DNA of 64,000 nucleotides from Bolinopsis microptera (Eukaryota > Ctenophora > Tentaculata > Lobata > Bolinopsidae), in assembly GCF_026151205.1 (NCBI RefSeq), contig NC_087072.1:2809375-2873374 (forward strand). Direction: 5' to 3'. The translations under genes were made by a program, and so were the position numbers. This document shows positions 43,040-51,932 of this stretch, one piece after another. The notes beneath the pieces were generated by a model that made no database searches, had not been told where the DNA came from, and worked only from the letters and a program-made list of their open reading frames with translations. The stretch's first letter is position 1; each line of letters begins with the position of its first letter.

Positions 43040-45076
43040 CTATGACTTAAGCGAGCTTGCTGAAAACTGCACCTCTCTTCGTGAGACATCCTGAACAATC
43101 TTTAACCTCTGCACTTGTACAGAGTTATCCAACTCAACTGATACGGGTTCACCGTTTGACTCGTCCAATCGTACATTGTAAAGATTTTTGTTCTTCCCTG
43201 TAGGTTTCCCGGCTCTACCTATCACCAAGGCATTATTCCAATCATCACTCTCCGAGGATCTGAACCTGATAATGTCATTCTTCTTTACACCCACGCCTGT
43301 TCTGGTTTGACACACACTTTCCCAATCCGACTGATTCACTGACAGATCTAACAGATTCACACTCCCTGAAACTGAACTTACAGTTCCATTGTCATCTGGC
43401 TCAAATTCTGTCTCAATTTCTGGCTCACTTTCTGGCTCACTGTCTTGATTCACATTACCTGAAACTGAGCTCACAACTCCATGGTCCTCTAGCTCACTAT
43501 CTGGCTCAATTTCTGGCTCATTGTCTTGCACACTCTCAAGGTCACCTGCACTATCAGTTTCTAACTCCTCCTCTTGATCACTTTCATCCTCACTTAGTGA
43601 CCATGGCGATGAAATCTTCTCCTCTAAAACAGGACGGACCTTAATTTCTGTTGCATGATTAGTTCTTCCAGAATCTGTTTGGCTGATAGAACTTTCACAT
43701 CGTCCTATGGGTATCATCATGTGTCCTGACTTAGTGATCACTAGATTCTCTTCTCCTCCGAAAGCATAAACTTTGTCAGTTTCAGTATCGATCTTCATCT
43801 TAATCTTTTTCATGGACTCTCTAGACAGTAACAAAGGAATATCATTTTTCACAATAAACACGTTTAAAGTTACTTTCTGACCACATATTGTTACTGGGAG
43901 TGCTTTTTGTATCCTGGCTGTAACTGCATCTCCATCCCCGAAACAAAAATTCTTCTCACAAGGAGTCACGTTGACCTCTTCTTGTTCAGCTGATGTCAGA
44001 GATTCCTCGAAGGCTGTCAGCCATTTCTTCCCACACACTGTGGAACTAGCACCTGTATCTAAAAGTGCTCTATTTTTCGATTCTCCCATAAGACACTTGT
44101 CTTCGTCTTTTAGTTTAAAGTCAGACTCAAAGAATGTAAGCTTCTTCTCTCCAAATGTGTTGTACTTACAGTCTCTCATCATATGGTCTGTTTCCTTACA
44201 AATATGACAACGTAAGGGTCCTGATTGTTGGGCTTGTGCTCCTCGTCTGGATCTAAATGGAGCTTGTTGATACACGTTTCCTGAACTCTGTCCTTGAAAT
44301 GCAGGTCTTTGTCCGAAGGGTCTTTGTCCGAAAGGTCTCTTAGATGGATAAAAATCCCTGTGTTGGTGGTATCTTTGTTGATAAAAAACTTTCTGAGGGT
44401 CTTCCTCCTGGTTGCTCTGGTCATCACCAAAATGTTCTGAATTGTTGATGTCATACTGTTGAAAATACGTATTTACAGGCTCTTCTTTAATCTTTGGTTT
44501 TCCGATGGAATATGTTTCACCGCTTGCGCTTGATGAAGAAGAAGATGTATTAGTATAATCTTCTCCGTATGCTCTTTTAAGCTGGGATTCCATATTCTCG
44601 TAGCTTAACTTAGAGACCGTTGCCCTGATCAATGTCTTTTGATGGTCCGAGAGATTAGCATGATGTAATAAGAAGTACGCTAGTACCCCATCTTCAAATA
44701 CCACAGTAGCACCACGCTTCTGCACAAGGCTCTTGTAACGATGGCTAAATTCTCTCACATACTCTTCCATGGGCACTTCCTTGGGTCTTCTGTAGTTCAT
44801 GAAGCTGTCAATGGATGTAAAGACTGACTGTGTCTGGTCTTTTTCATATAACTTATCCAGCTCGGCAATGAGAACATCTATTCCTCCATCTATGGATAAC
44901 TTTTCTACGTCTAGCTGTATAGCCACAGCTTCTGGTTTTCCAGACATATTCATGATTAATGCAGCTGCTCCTGCCTCAGGCTTGACGGTAGTCACCTTCT
45001 TCCACCACTGAACTCTCCGTTTCCAATCTGTATAGTTGGACTTCTCATCAAGAACAGGTACTCTATCACCTCCCAT
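43040..45076 (-). CDS. Copia-like Gag-protease polyprotein without integrase or RT
   Basis: 678 residues. A Gag domain covers about 1-170 (WKRRVQWWKKV, FMNYRRPKEVPMEEYVREF, GVLAYFLLHHANLS). A Gly/Gln/Arg-rich region and a CCHC knuckle CHICKETDHMMRDC (about 288-301) follow. An aspartic protease domain has ALLDTGASSTVCG at about 336-348, with a second-lobe block IPLLLSRESMKKIKMKID. Then comes a highly acidic linker (DESDQEEELETDS, EPESEPEIETEFEPDD) and a C-terminal module with VIGRAGKPTGKNKNLYNVRL near residue 620. In related copia-type polyproteins a RAGKATGKYKN-like module lies between integrase and RT, so I infer an internal deletion joined protease to it. The intact frame suggests retained Gag function. 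Confidence 0.82.
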   Translation of the reverse strand: MGGDRVPVLDEKSNYTDWKRRVQWWKKVTTVKPEAGAAALIMNMSGKPEAVAIQLDVEKLSIDGGIDVLIAELDKLYEKDQTQSVFTSIDSFMNYRRPKEVPMEEYVREFSHRYKSLVQKRGATVVFEDGVLAYFLLHHANLSDHQKTLIRATVSKLSYENMESQLKRAYGEDYTNTSSSSSSASGETYSIGKPKIKEEPVNTYFQQYDINNSEHFGDDQSNQEEDPQKVFYQQRYHQHRDFYPSKRPFGQRPFGQRPAFQGQSSGNVYQQAPFRSRRGAQAQQSGPLRCHICKETDHMMRDCKYNTFGEKKLTFFESDFKLKDEDKCLMGESKNRALLDTGASSTVCGKKWLTAFEESLTSAEQEEVNVTPCEKNFCFGDGDAVTARIQKALPVTICGQKVTLNVFIVKNDIPLLLSRESMKKIKMKIDTETDKVYAFGGEENLVITKSGHMMIPIGRCESSISQTDSGRTNHATEIKVRPVLEEKISSPWSLSEDESDQEEELETDSAGDLESVQDNEPEIEPDSELEDHGVVSSVSGNVNQDSEPESEPEIETEFEPDDNGTVSSVSGSVNLLDLSVNQSDWESVCQTRTGVGVKKNDIIRFRSSESDDWNNALVIGRAGKPTGKNKNLYNVRLDESNGEPVSVELDNSVQVQRLKIVQDVSRREVQFSASSLKS

Positions 45077-45164
45077 GATGAAAACTGAAATCTAGTGTTA
45101 GGTGTTAAGTTGTTAGGTGTTAGTTTAAATATATACAAAAAAAATACGGTCGGTGTAACGTAGT

Positions 45165-45178
45165 TCTTCCTGCTACCA
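45165..45178 (-). promoter_or_regulatory. Probable primer-binding site of the copia-like element
   Basis: Just inside the 5' LTR the minus strand reads TGGTAGCAGGAAG, one base after the LTR end. TGGTAGCAG matches the complement of the 3' end of animal initiator-Met tRNA, the usual copia primer. Confidence 0.65.
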
Positions 45179-45179
45179 C

Positions 45180-46010
45180 TGTTGGAACCCTGTTCTTGGG
45201 TTAATTAAATAACAAATAATACTCAATTATTATAAATACAAATTAGATGAATAAAGAGGTTATACAAATAAATGGTGTTTCAAATGTAACCTTGTTACTC
45301 TATGTACTCACCCTCAAATAGTGAATGAGTGATTAAAAGGTGATTGGTGTGACTCAGTTACTCACACTGCTCTAACTAATACACAATTCAATACTAAACT
45401 AAATAATGTCTTTTTACTATTAGATTAAACAACTATTAAATTAAAACTACTACTCTGATGATGATGTTCTTCTTACTATATGAGGGACTTCTGAATGATG
45501 AGGACTTCAACTAAACTGGAACTGATAACTATAATAAAAAACCCTGGGGGAAAACTACCGTGAGTAAAGTGAAAGGTAATCCACGTGAAACTATAAATGA
45601 AAGTGAAAGAGGAAGCGGGAACTCCTAGACTAAACTACTAAACTATAACTATAAACTACTTACCACTCTTTCCACGTCACAGAACACAGATAGTATCTGT
45701 CGACTGGAATCTGTGGGATCACTAAAACAACGTCACTCCTCTCCCTTCTGCTACGCTAGAGTCTGGAGTCGACAACGTCACTCCTCTCCCTTCTGCTTCG
45801 CTAGAGTCTGGAGTCAACTAAACACTGGACACTCCTCTCTCTTCTGTTACTTCAACTAGAGTCTGGAGTCGAGCCTTGTCTGCCTTCTGGAGTCCCTTTA
45901 CCCCAACACTGTATATACAATCACTGGAACTAAACCTTTGCTAAAGTGAGATACAGGGTTAGTAATATGAAGTACAAAAACAAGCTACAAATAGAATTAA
46001 GATTCTAACA
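45180..46010 (-). repeat. 5' LTR of the copia-like element
   Basis: In sense (minus) orientation it starts TGTTAGAATC and ends CCAACA. It abuts CR1-like ORF2 on the right (NYRPV codons) and the primer-binding site on the left. Confidence 0.93.
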
Positions 46011-47967
46011 CAGGTCTATAATTTTCAAGGAGTTCCTGGTTATCTTTCTTGTAAATTGGACTAATCCTTCCAATCTTAAGGTCATCAGGGAATATGCCAT
46101 CTTTCATACATTCATTGTACAGTACAGTAAGTAGAGGAGTGACTATTTTTGAGGACTGTTTTACAACATGAATAGGAATATCACTTGCCTTACCGTTCTT
46201 AAGTTCAGATATGATTTTGCTAACCTCGTCTGTTGTGCAGTCATGCATGTAAATGCTGGAGGTGTTTGAGAGCGGTAAATAGTCATAGAAACTAGGTAGA
46301 TTGTTTATGTTCATTTGACCAAGTTCATTGTAAGCAGTATTTAGGTCAGAGGCCAATGATACGAAATACTTATTGAATTCGTTTGCTATGATCCTCCTGT
46401 TCGTTATCTTAACGTTGTCTATGGTGAACAGCGGCTTTATTTCACGCCGCCGTTTTCCTCTTATACTATTAATTAGTTCCCAGGTCTTTTTACTATTCCC
46501 GCTATTTTCTGCAAATTTACCAGAGAAGTAATCTGTTTTCACTGTTTGACGTGTTTTCTTTAGGACTTTTCTGTATTCTTTGTAGATAAGGTAGCGACTA
46601 CGTTTTAGTGAGCATTCAGGGCACTGGCAAATCCCGCCCTTGTTATCAGTTTCCCCGAGTTTACATTTTCTATTTCTTATCTCAACCCAATTTTCGTACA
46701 GTTTATGCTGATTATTAATTGAGCAAATGAGACCGGGAGTTATCCAAGGGTTAACCTTAACAGTTCTCTTAGAGGTTTTCGGGGTTTCTAGTTTAAACGA
46801 TTTTTCGATGCAGTTTTTGTAAGTGTCATGGAATTCAGTAAAGTTATGGATTATTTTAGTTTTAAGCTCATCTTCAAGATCCACTAGGAAGCCGTTAACA
46901 TTTGATTGACAGAAATCGTAATACTGTTTAATAGAAGTTTTTCCAGAGTTGACTTCAACATTCCAGTTAAATATGTTAAAAATAGGCGAGTGGTGAGTTA
47001 TTCGTTCTTTTAGGGTGCCTGAAGTAATAACATTCTCAATGTCGTTGGTAATTATGTTGTCTATGCAAGATGCTTTACAGCCTGGTTTTTCGTGAGTAGC
47101 AATAGATATTAACGGACAAAATCCTTTACTGAACAATATTTCTTCATATTTTTGTACATTTTTGTTATCTTTATCATGAAGATCGATATTAAAGTCTCCA
47201 GCTAGATAACTAAACTTCGGCATGTGATCAAGAAGGTTAGAAAGTTCAACTAGAGCTTGGGAAATACAGCCACTTGGTGGACGATACAAAACACCTACAT
47301 TAACAGGTTGATCTTCGTTACTTAATGATAAGACAAGTATTTCTAGATGTTCTGTGACTTGTGATATATTTTCAATTACTGTAGCATTTAATCTATCGTC
47401 AACATAAAGGGCTACTCCAGTGCCCTTTTGTTTGTTAGGTGCTGTGTCCTGATAGTAACTATTATAACCGTCGAGCTGAAATAGGTTGCTTAATTCTTTC
47501 CCAGTGTTGGTTTCAGCTAGGCCTATTACGGAGAATTTTGTTTTGTACCTACAGGTTTCAATGGCAAGGTTGTCAAAATTTGATTTATTTCCATCAATAT
47601 TTTGAAAGAGAATAGATGATTGTTTCTTTACTTGGTTGCAGAGAATATTGGTAAGGTCAGATGCAGTGTATGAGTTACAATTATTTAAAGTATTCGAGAT
47701 TTTGGTTGTGTATTCGTCTAGGTTGTTGTCGTCGTTGTCATTGTCAGTGAGTAGTTTAAATGGGTTGTATTTAACCTTGTCTAAATGGATACAACGAGTA
47801 CAGTAAAACTCATTAGATTGGCTATTTGTATTGGATTTGCGATAGCATTTATGGTGCATTATGCAGTCACAGTGGAAACATTCAACTATTGTTTGGCCGA
47901 TGACTATGTTCTTAGAACAGACAAGACATACCTCCTTAATGAGGGGAGTCATGTGGTTGGTAGCCAT
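45997..47967 (-). CDS. CR1-like copy B ORF2, first part: PHD-like finger, EEP endonuclease, RT start
   Basis: 656 residues; the last few (LES) are LTR-derived. The N-terminal finger (CLVCSKNIVIGQTIVECFH to YCTRC, about residues 14-60) parallels copy A. Endonuclease motifs: GLAETNTG, GVLYRPPSG, AGDFNIDLH, DNIITN and THHSPIF. RT begins with GRISPIYKKDNQELLENYRPV and is cut by the copia-like LTR at 46010. The frame up to the break is fully open, in contrast to the frameshifted part beyond it. Confidence 0.88.
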   Translation of the reverse strand: MATNHMTPLIKEVCLVCSKNIVIGQTIVECFHCDCIMHHKCYRKSNTNSQSNEFYCTRCIHLDKVKYNPFKLLTDNDNDDNNLDEYTTKISNTLNNCNSYTASDLTNILCNQVKKQSSILFQNIDGNKSNFDNLAIETCRYKTKFSVIGLAETNTGKELSNLFQLDGYNSYYQDTAPNKQKGTGVALYVDDRLNATVIENISQVTEHLEILVLSLSNEDQPVNVGVLYRPPSGCISQALVELSNLLDHMPKFSYLAGDFNIDLHDKDNKNVQKYEEILFSKGFCPLISIATHEKPGCKASCIDNIITNDIENVITSGTLKERITHHSPIFNIFNWNVEVNSGKTSIKQYYDFCQSNVNGFLVDLEDELKTKIIHNFTEFHDTYKNCIEKSFKLETPKTSKRTVKVNPWITPGLICSINNQHKLYENWVEIRNRKCKLGETDNKGGICQCPECSLKRSRYLIYKEYRKVLKKTRQTVKTDYFSGKFAENSGNSKKTWELINSIRGKRRREIKPLFTIDNVKITNRRIIANEFNKYFVSLASDLNTAYNELGQMNINNLPSFYDYLPLSNTSSIYMHDCTTDEVSKIISELKNGKASDIPIHVVKQSSKIVTPLLTVLYNECMKDGIFPDDLKIGRISPIYKKDNQELLENYRPVLES

Positions 47968-47975
47968 AGATTTCT

Positions 47976-48647
47976 ATAGTCGGCTTGAAAGCACTGAAAA
48001 TGAACTTCTCTCCGCTGCATTTCACGAGCTGATTATGCTGGGCCTTCCTTGGTACACCAACATCTCTAATCTTCTCACCAAATATAACTTCCCCCACTCA
48101 TCCTCTTCAAAATCCAAGCTCTACCCAAATCAGTCACAACATGAGGGAAGAATTTGTGGATACCTGGAAATCTGCCAAGGCATCTTCACCTAAATTAGAA
48201 TTCTACAATCAAATTAAGCATGATTTTGAACCAGAAACATACTTAGGAGTGGTTAAGATCCCCGATGCTTGGAAAAGCTTAACAAGGTTTCGTATTAGCT
48301 GCCACAATCTTTACATTGAGAGGGGCCGTTACGAAACCCCCCTAGTACCAAGAGAACATCGATGGTGCACTTTTTGCTTTTTCAGCAAGGGGCTTAAGCC
48401 TATTGAGGACGAAATTCATGTTCTAACTGACTGTTTACTCTACTCCTCAGTTAGAGAAAAATGTAACTTCCATCCCAAAAATATTACTGACCTAGCCGGT
48501 CTGCTATCCGATAAAACACTAGAGTCTACAAAATTTACTGCCACAGCAAGAGCAATCCACTCAATTCTCTCTGTGAACGAAAATTTTACAGCCTACTATA
48601 AGAGCCCAGATTTCCACTCAAATACTGGCCAATGCATAATGCTATAG
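47976..48647 (+). pseudogene. C-terminal fragment of a different non-LTR RT element
   Basis: Frame 1 (to about 48140) reads FYSRLESTENELLSAAFHEL; the frame then shifts to a 168-codon ORF from 48141. That contains FRISCHNLYIERGRYET and WCTFCFFSKGL, then IEDEIHVLTDC, the Arg-x-S-x-H-x-L-x-I-E-x-GRY followed by Cys-Cys-His-Cys pattern at the C-terminus of several non-LTR RTs. The 3' UTR runs to the (TTGTATCC)n tail. It begins just where CR1-like copy B ends, so the two insertions are adjacent or nested. Confidence 0.7.
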
Positions 48648-48775
48648 GACCTCAAAAATAGTATTATAAAACATTTCTATTTTATCCCTACACATTTGTA
48701 AATAACTAGAATTGTGAAACCTTAAATTATCTCAGAATTATAACTATTGTGAATTCAATAAAATAATTATCACTT

Positions 48776-48863
48776 TTGTATCCTTGTATCCTTGTATCCT
48801 TGTATCCTTGTATCCTTGTATCCTTGTATCCTTGTATCCTTGTATCCTTGTATCCTTGTATCC
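48776..48863 (+). repeat. (TTGTATCC)n microsatellite tail, about 11 units
   Basis: An 8-bp unit, perfect across the run, directly after an AATAAAATAATT stretch. CR1- and L2-type elements often end in short 8-bp tandem repeats instead of poly-A, so I read this as the 3' terminus of the 47976-48647 fragment. Confidence 0.85.
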
Positions 48864-48907
48864 ATAGCCATGTGTATACGCGTACTGCGTGACGCGCTTG
48901 TTACTGC

Positions 48908-49037
48908 TTGTAGCGCGATGCGTTACTGCGCCGCGCACTCAATGAGGCTTCTCACAGCAATGAGGCTTCTCTGGCTAGATCGGCGAGATGCGCTACTGTG
49001 CCGCGCCGAGCTGCCATGAATTGACATCGTCAATTAA
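48908..49037 (-). mobile_element. Small GC-rich non-autonomous element, best-preserved copy (130 bp)
   Basis: Starts TTGTAGCGCGATGCGTTACT and ends TTGACATCGTCAATTAA. It is flanked by a perfect 8-bp direct repeat GTTACTGC (48900-48907 and 49038-49045). Internally GATGCGYTACTGYGCCGCGC occurs twice, and the right end holds an AATTGA/TCAATT hairpin. Relatives: 24548, 24810, and the split copy 25454/36352. Confidence 0.82.
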
Positions 49038-49276
<239 letters not shown>

Positions 49277-50425
49277 AAATTGCCAGGAATGTTCTCTGTT
49301 CTCATATAAAAACTTTTATATTTGTTCTGATAAGTCACACTTTATTAGATACCAGCGTATTCACAGATTCACGGGTAAAGAATGTAAGTTTACTTCCACT
49401 TTTATATTATTAGTTTACCTATGAGGTATGATTAATGATTGCCTTTATAGTCTAGAAATAATCTCCACCAATTTTTTGAATTATTACATTGATAAGATTT
49501 ACTTTTGATAGGTACTTAATAAAGTTGATGAATTCCCTTCCCTATTAAATTTTTAAAAATATTTAGTGAAAATTGATAAACGAAGATCTAGATATTGATA
49601 CATATTATAACCAACATTGCTTATCCTCTGCCTTGTTAACAAAGAGCAAATTTTCTTAATGCCTTCTCCCTGTCCTAAAACCAAAACTTCATCCTATCAA
49701 AGTAAAGGCCTGTTGTTACCACAAGCTATTATACCGTCCCTCTCAAAAACATGCCTCAACCTCCATCAAAAACAATTTTAGTATTCAGTCCTTCTAGTTT
49801 CCAAAAATGTACCGAGCTAGTGTTCTGGTGTGCACAAAAGCCCCTAAGCCCGTGCATTCCTTGCCCCGCTAGCTGCCAGTCCTTGACAAACTTCCAATAG
49901 CAAAGATCAACTACCTAGTCATTTAAAAATTGAGCACTATACAATTTTAATTGTTTTAAATATTTGACTTTGTAAAATAAGCTAAAACATTGATTTATTA
50001 GTTTCATTGATTTATTAGTTTCATTGAATGTTTAGAGCTATGTTTGAAATGGATTTTTCTGATTTAAATAAGAGAATTTTGCAGTTTTTTGCACAAATAA
50101 ATGAGAAATTAATCATAATCTAACAATTAATTGAATCTCACTGATTTTGTCTTGTCTCAATAGTAGAAATTAGTAAATATATCGTTTTCCACTTTAATCT
50201 ATATTGAAATATTGTTCGTTATTTTTATTATATGACTATGATAATATGATATTTATTAACTGTATTATAGCTGCTTGGTACTGATAGAATACAGTTGTAT
50301 GAGGATGGTTTAATTATTATTATTTAATAATATTGCATTTATTTATACCACTGATAATTAAAGATTTTGTTATTTGAATTTAGAAAGTTTGTGTATTTTT
50401 ATTTTATTAATCAGTTATTTATCCA
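49277..50425. other. Intergenic or intronic region upstream of zinc-finger gene 1
   Basis: The first 200 bp match the region after gene 1, and about 50030-50425 matches 51523-51921 upstream of gene 2; the middle (about 49490-50020) is unique. No upstream exon could be identified. Confidence 0.6.
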
Positions 50426-50426
50426 G
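50412..50426 (+). promoter_or_regulatory. 3' splice acceptor of zinc-finger gene 1
   Basis: Pyrimidine-rich GTTATTTATCCAG, with AG at 50425-50426, precedes GAAAGTTTGTC and the ATG at 50438. The same acceptor-to-ATG arrangement occurs in all four complete copies. Confidence 0.65.
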
Positions 50427-50437
50427 GAAAGTTTGTC

Positions 50438-51328
50438 ATGTTAACACGGAGTAAAAGATCCTCAACAGCTGCTGATAAAGAAAAGAGTAACAAAAATGTA
50501 ATTCCAATCAAAAAGGAAATAAAAACTGAACAGGAGGAGGTGACTGGAATATCACATGGTTTTATTTGTCCGAAATGTGAAGCTCACTTCCTTTATGATA
50601 ATTTCTTTGTGGAACATATCAGAGAACATCATAGTGAAAAAATCAATGATATGTCTACTAGAAATGTCTTGTTTGATTCTTTACGATCATCAGTCAGATT
50701 GGACAAAGAAAATACTTCTCCTGTTGGGAAAGCTTTTAAATATGACGATTGTTCTTATAATACCTGTACTGAGAACATTGATCTTGTGAAACATTTACGT
50801 ATTCACACGGGAAAGAAACCCTACAAGTGTAAGGAATGTTCATATTATAGTGCTCAGAAAGGTGATCTTAAGAAACATATGAGGACTCACACGGGAGAGA
50901 AACCGTACAAGTGCAAGGAATGTTCATATTCTAGTGCTCAGAAATGTTCGCTCACAGCGCATATGAGGACTCACACCGGAGAGAATCCCTACAAGTGTAA
51001 GGAATGTTCCTATTGTAGTGCTCAGAAAGGTGATCTCAAGAGACATATGAGGACTCACACTGGAGAGAAACCCTACAAGTGCAAGGAATGTTCATATTCT
51101 AGTGCTCAGAAAGGTGATCTCAAGATACATATGAGGACTCACACGGGAGAGAAACCCTACAAGTGCAAGGAATGTTCATATTCTAGTGCTCAGAAAGGTC
51201 GGTTCAAGATACATATGAGGACTCACACGGGAGAGAAACCCTACAAGTGTAATGAATGTTCATATACTTGCTCTGATAAATCACGTCTTGTCAGACACCA
51301 ACGTACTCACACAAGAGAGAAACTCTAA
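50438..51328 (+). CDS. C2H2 zinc-finger protein, cluster copy 1 (about 8 fingers)
   Basis: 296 residues, probably a nuclear DNA-binding protein. The N-terminus (MLTRSKRSSTAADK) is basic and precedes PIKKEIKTEQEE, in which IKKE and IKTE both fit the sumoylation consensus. A first finger FICPKCEAHFLYDNFFVEH lies near residue 44. A second finger has Tyr for its first Cys (KYDDCSYNTC) and is probably dead. Six regular fingers follow with TGEKPYKC linkers; one linker is TGENPYKC. The array ends with [17 protein letters not shown] and REKL. ATG 50438 lies 12 bases after the splice acceptor, so this looks like a terminal coding exon. Confidence 0.88.
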   Translation: MLTRSKRSSTAADKEKSNKNVIPIKKEIKTEQEEVTGISHGFICPKCEAHFLYDNFFVEHIREHHSEKINDMSTRNVLFDSLRSSVRLDKENTSPVGKAFKYDDCSYNTCTENIDLVKHLRIHTGKKPYKCKECSYYSAQKGDLKKHMRTHTGEKPYKCKECSYSSAQKCSLTAHMRTHTGENPYKCKECSYCSAQKGDLKRHMRTHTGEKPYKCKECSYSSAQKGDLKIHMRTHTGEKPYKCKECSYSSAQKGRFKIHMRTHTGEKPYKCNECSYTCSDKSRLVRHQRTHTREKL

Positions 51329-51919
51329 AATTGCCAGGAATGTTCTCTGTTCTCATATAAAAACTTTTATATTTGTTCTGATAAGTCACACTTTATTAGA
51401 TACCAGCGTATTCACAGATTCACGGGTAAAGAATGTAAGTTTACTTCCACTTTTATATTATTAGTTTACCTATGAGGTATGATTAATGATTGCCTTTATA
51501 GTCTAGGAATAATCTCCACCAATGTTTAGAGCTATGTTTGAAATGGATTTTTCTGATTTAAATAAGAGAATTTTGCAGTTTTTTGCACAAATAAATGAGA
51601 AATTAATCATAATCTAACAATTAATTGAATCTCACTGATTTTGTCTTGTCTCAATAGTAGAAATTAGTAAATATATCGTTTTTCCAATTTAATCTATATT
51701 GAAATATTGTTCGTTATTTTTATTATATGACTATGATAATATGATATTTATTAACTGTATTATAGCTGCTTGGTACTGATAGAATACAGTTGTATGAGGG
51801 TGGTTTAATTATTATTATTTAATAATATTGCATTTATTTATACCACTGATAATTAAAGATTTTGTTATTTGAATTTAGAAAGTTTGTGTATTTTTATTTT
51901 ATTAATCAGTTATTTATCC
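51329..51919. other. Spacer between zinc-finger copies 1 and 2, with a relic finger after the stop
   Basis: After the stop, AATTGCCAGGAATGTTCTCT continues into a degenerate finger-like reading (NCQECS, then YICSDKSHFIRYQRIH in a shifted frame). The rest is AT-rich and repeats the gene 1 upstream sequence. Confidence 0.7.
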
Positions 51920-51921
51920 AG
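51907..51921 (+). promoter_or_regulatory. 3' splice acceptor of zinc-finger gene 2
   Basis: Same GTTATTTATCCAG context as gene 1, AG at 51920-51921, 11 bases before ATG 51933. Confidence 0.65.
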
Positions 51922-51932
51922 GAAAGTTTGTC

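Larger units (their letters stand above)
40373..46010 (-). mobile_element. Copia-like non-autonomous LTR retrotransposon
   Basis: Two LTRs of 824 aligned bp (40373-41196 and 45187-46010) differ at one base that I noticed (near 40737 versus 45541). Element sense is minus: LTR (5', 45180-46010), primer site, gag-protease ORF (43040-45076), 1.84 kb of non-coding sequence, a purine tract, LTR. No integrase or RT is present. Ends are TG...CA except that the left LTR lacks about seven terminal bases, and no target duplication is visible. It sits inside the RT domain of CR1-like copy B. Confidence 0.88.
38958..47967 (-). mobile_element. CR1-like non-LTR retrotransposon, copy B (minus strand, split by copia-like element)
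   Basis: ORF2 starts at 47967 and runs to about 46011, then resumes left of the copia-like element from about 40372 to 38958. It is related to but clearly diverged from copy A, with the same PHD-like start, endonuclease and RT. No ORF1 lies upstream of 47967, so the copy is 5'-truncated almost exactly at the ORF2 start. Frameshifts near 40000-40070 show that it was already inactive or has decayed since. Confidence 0.85.
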
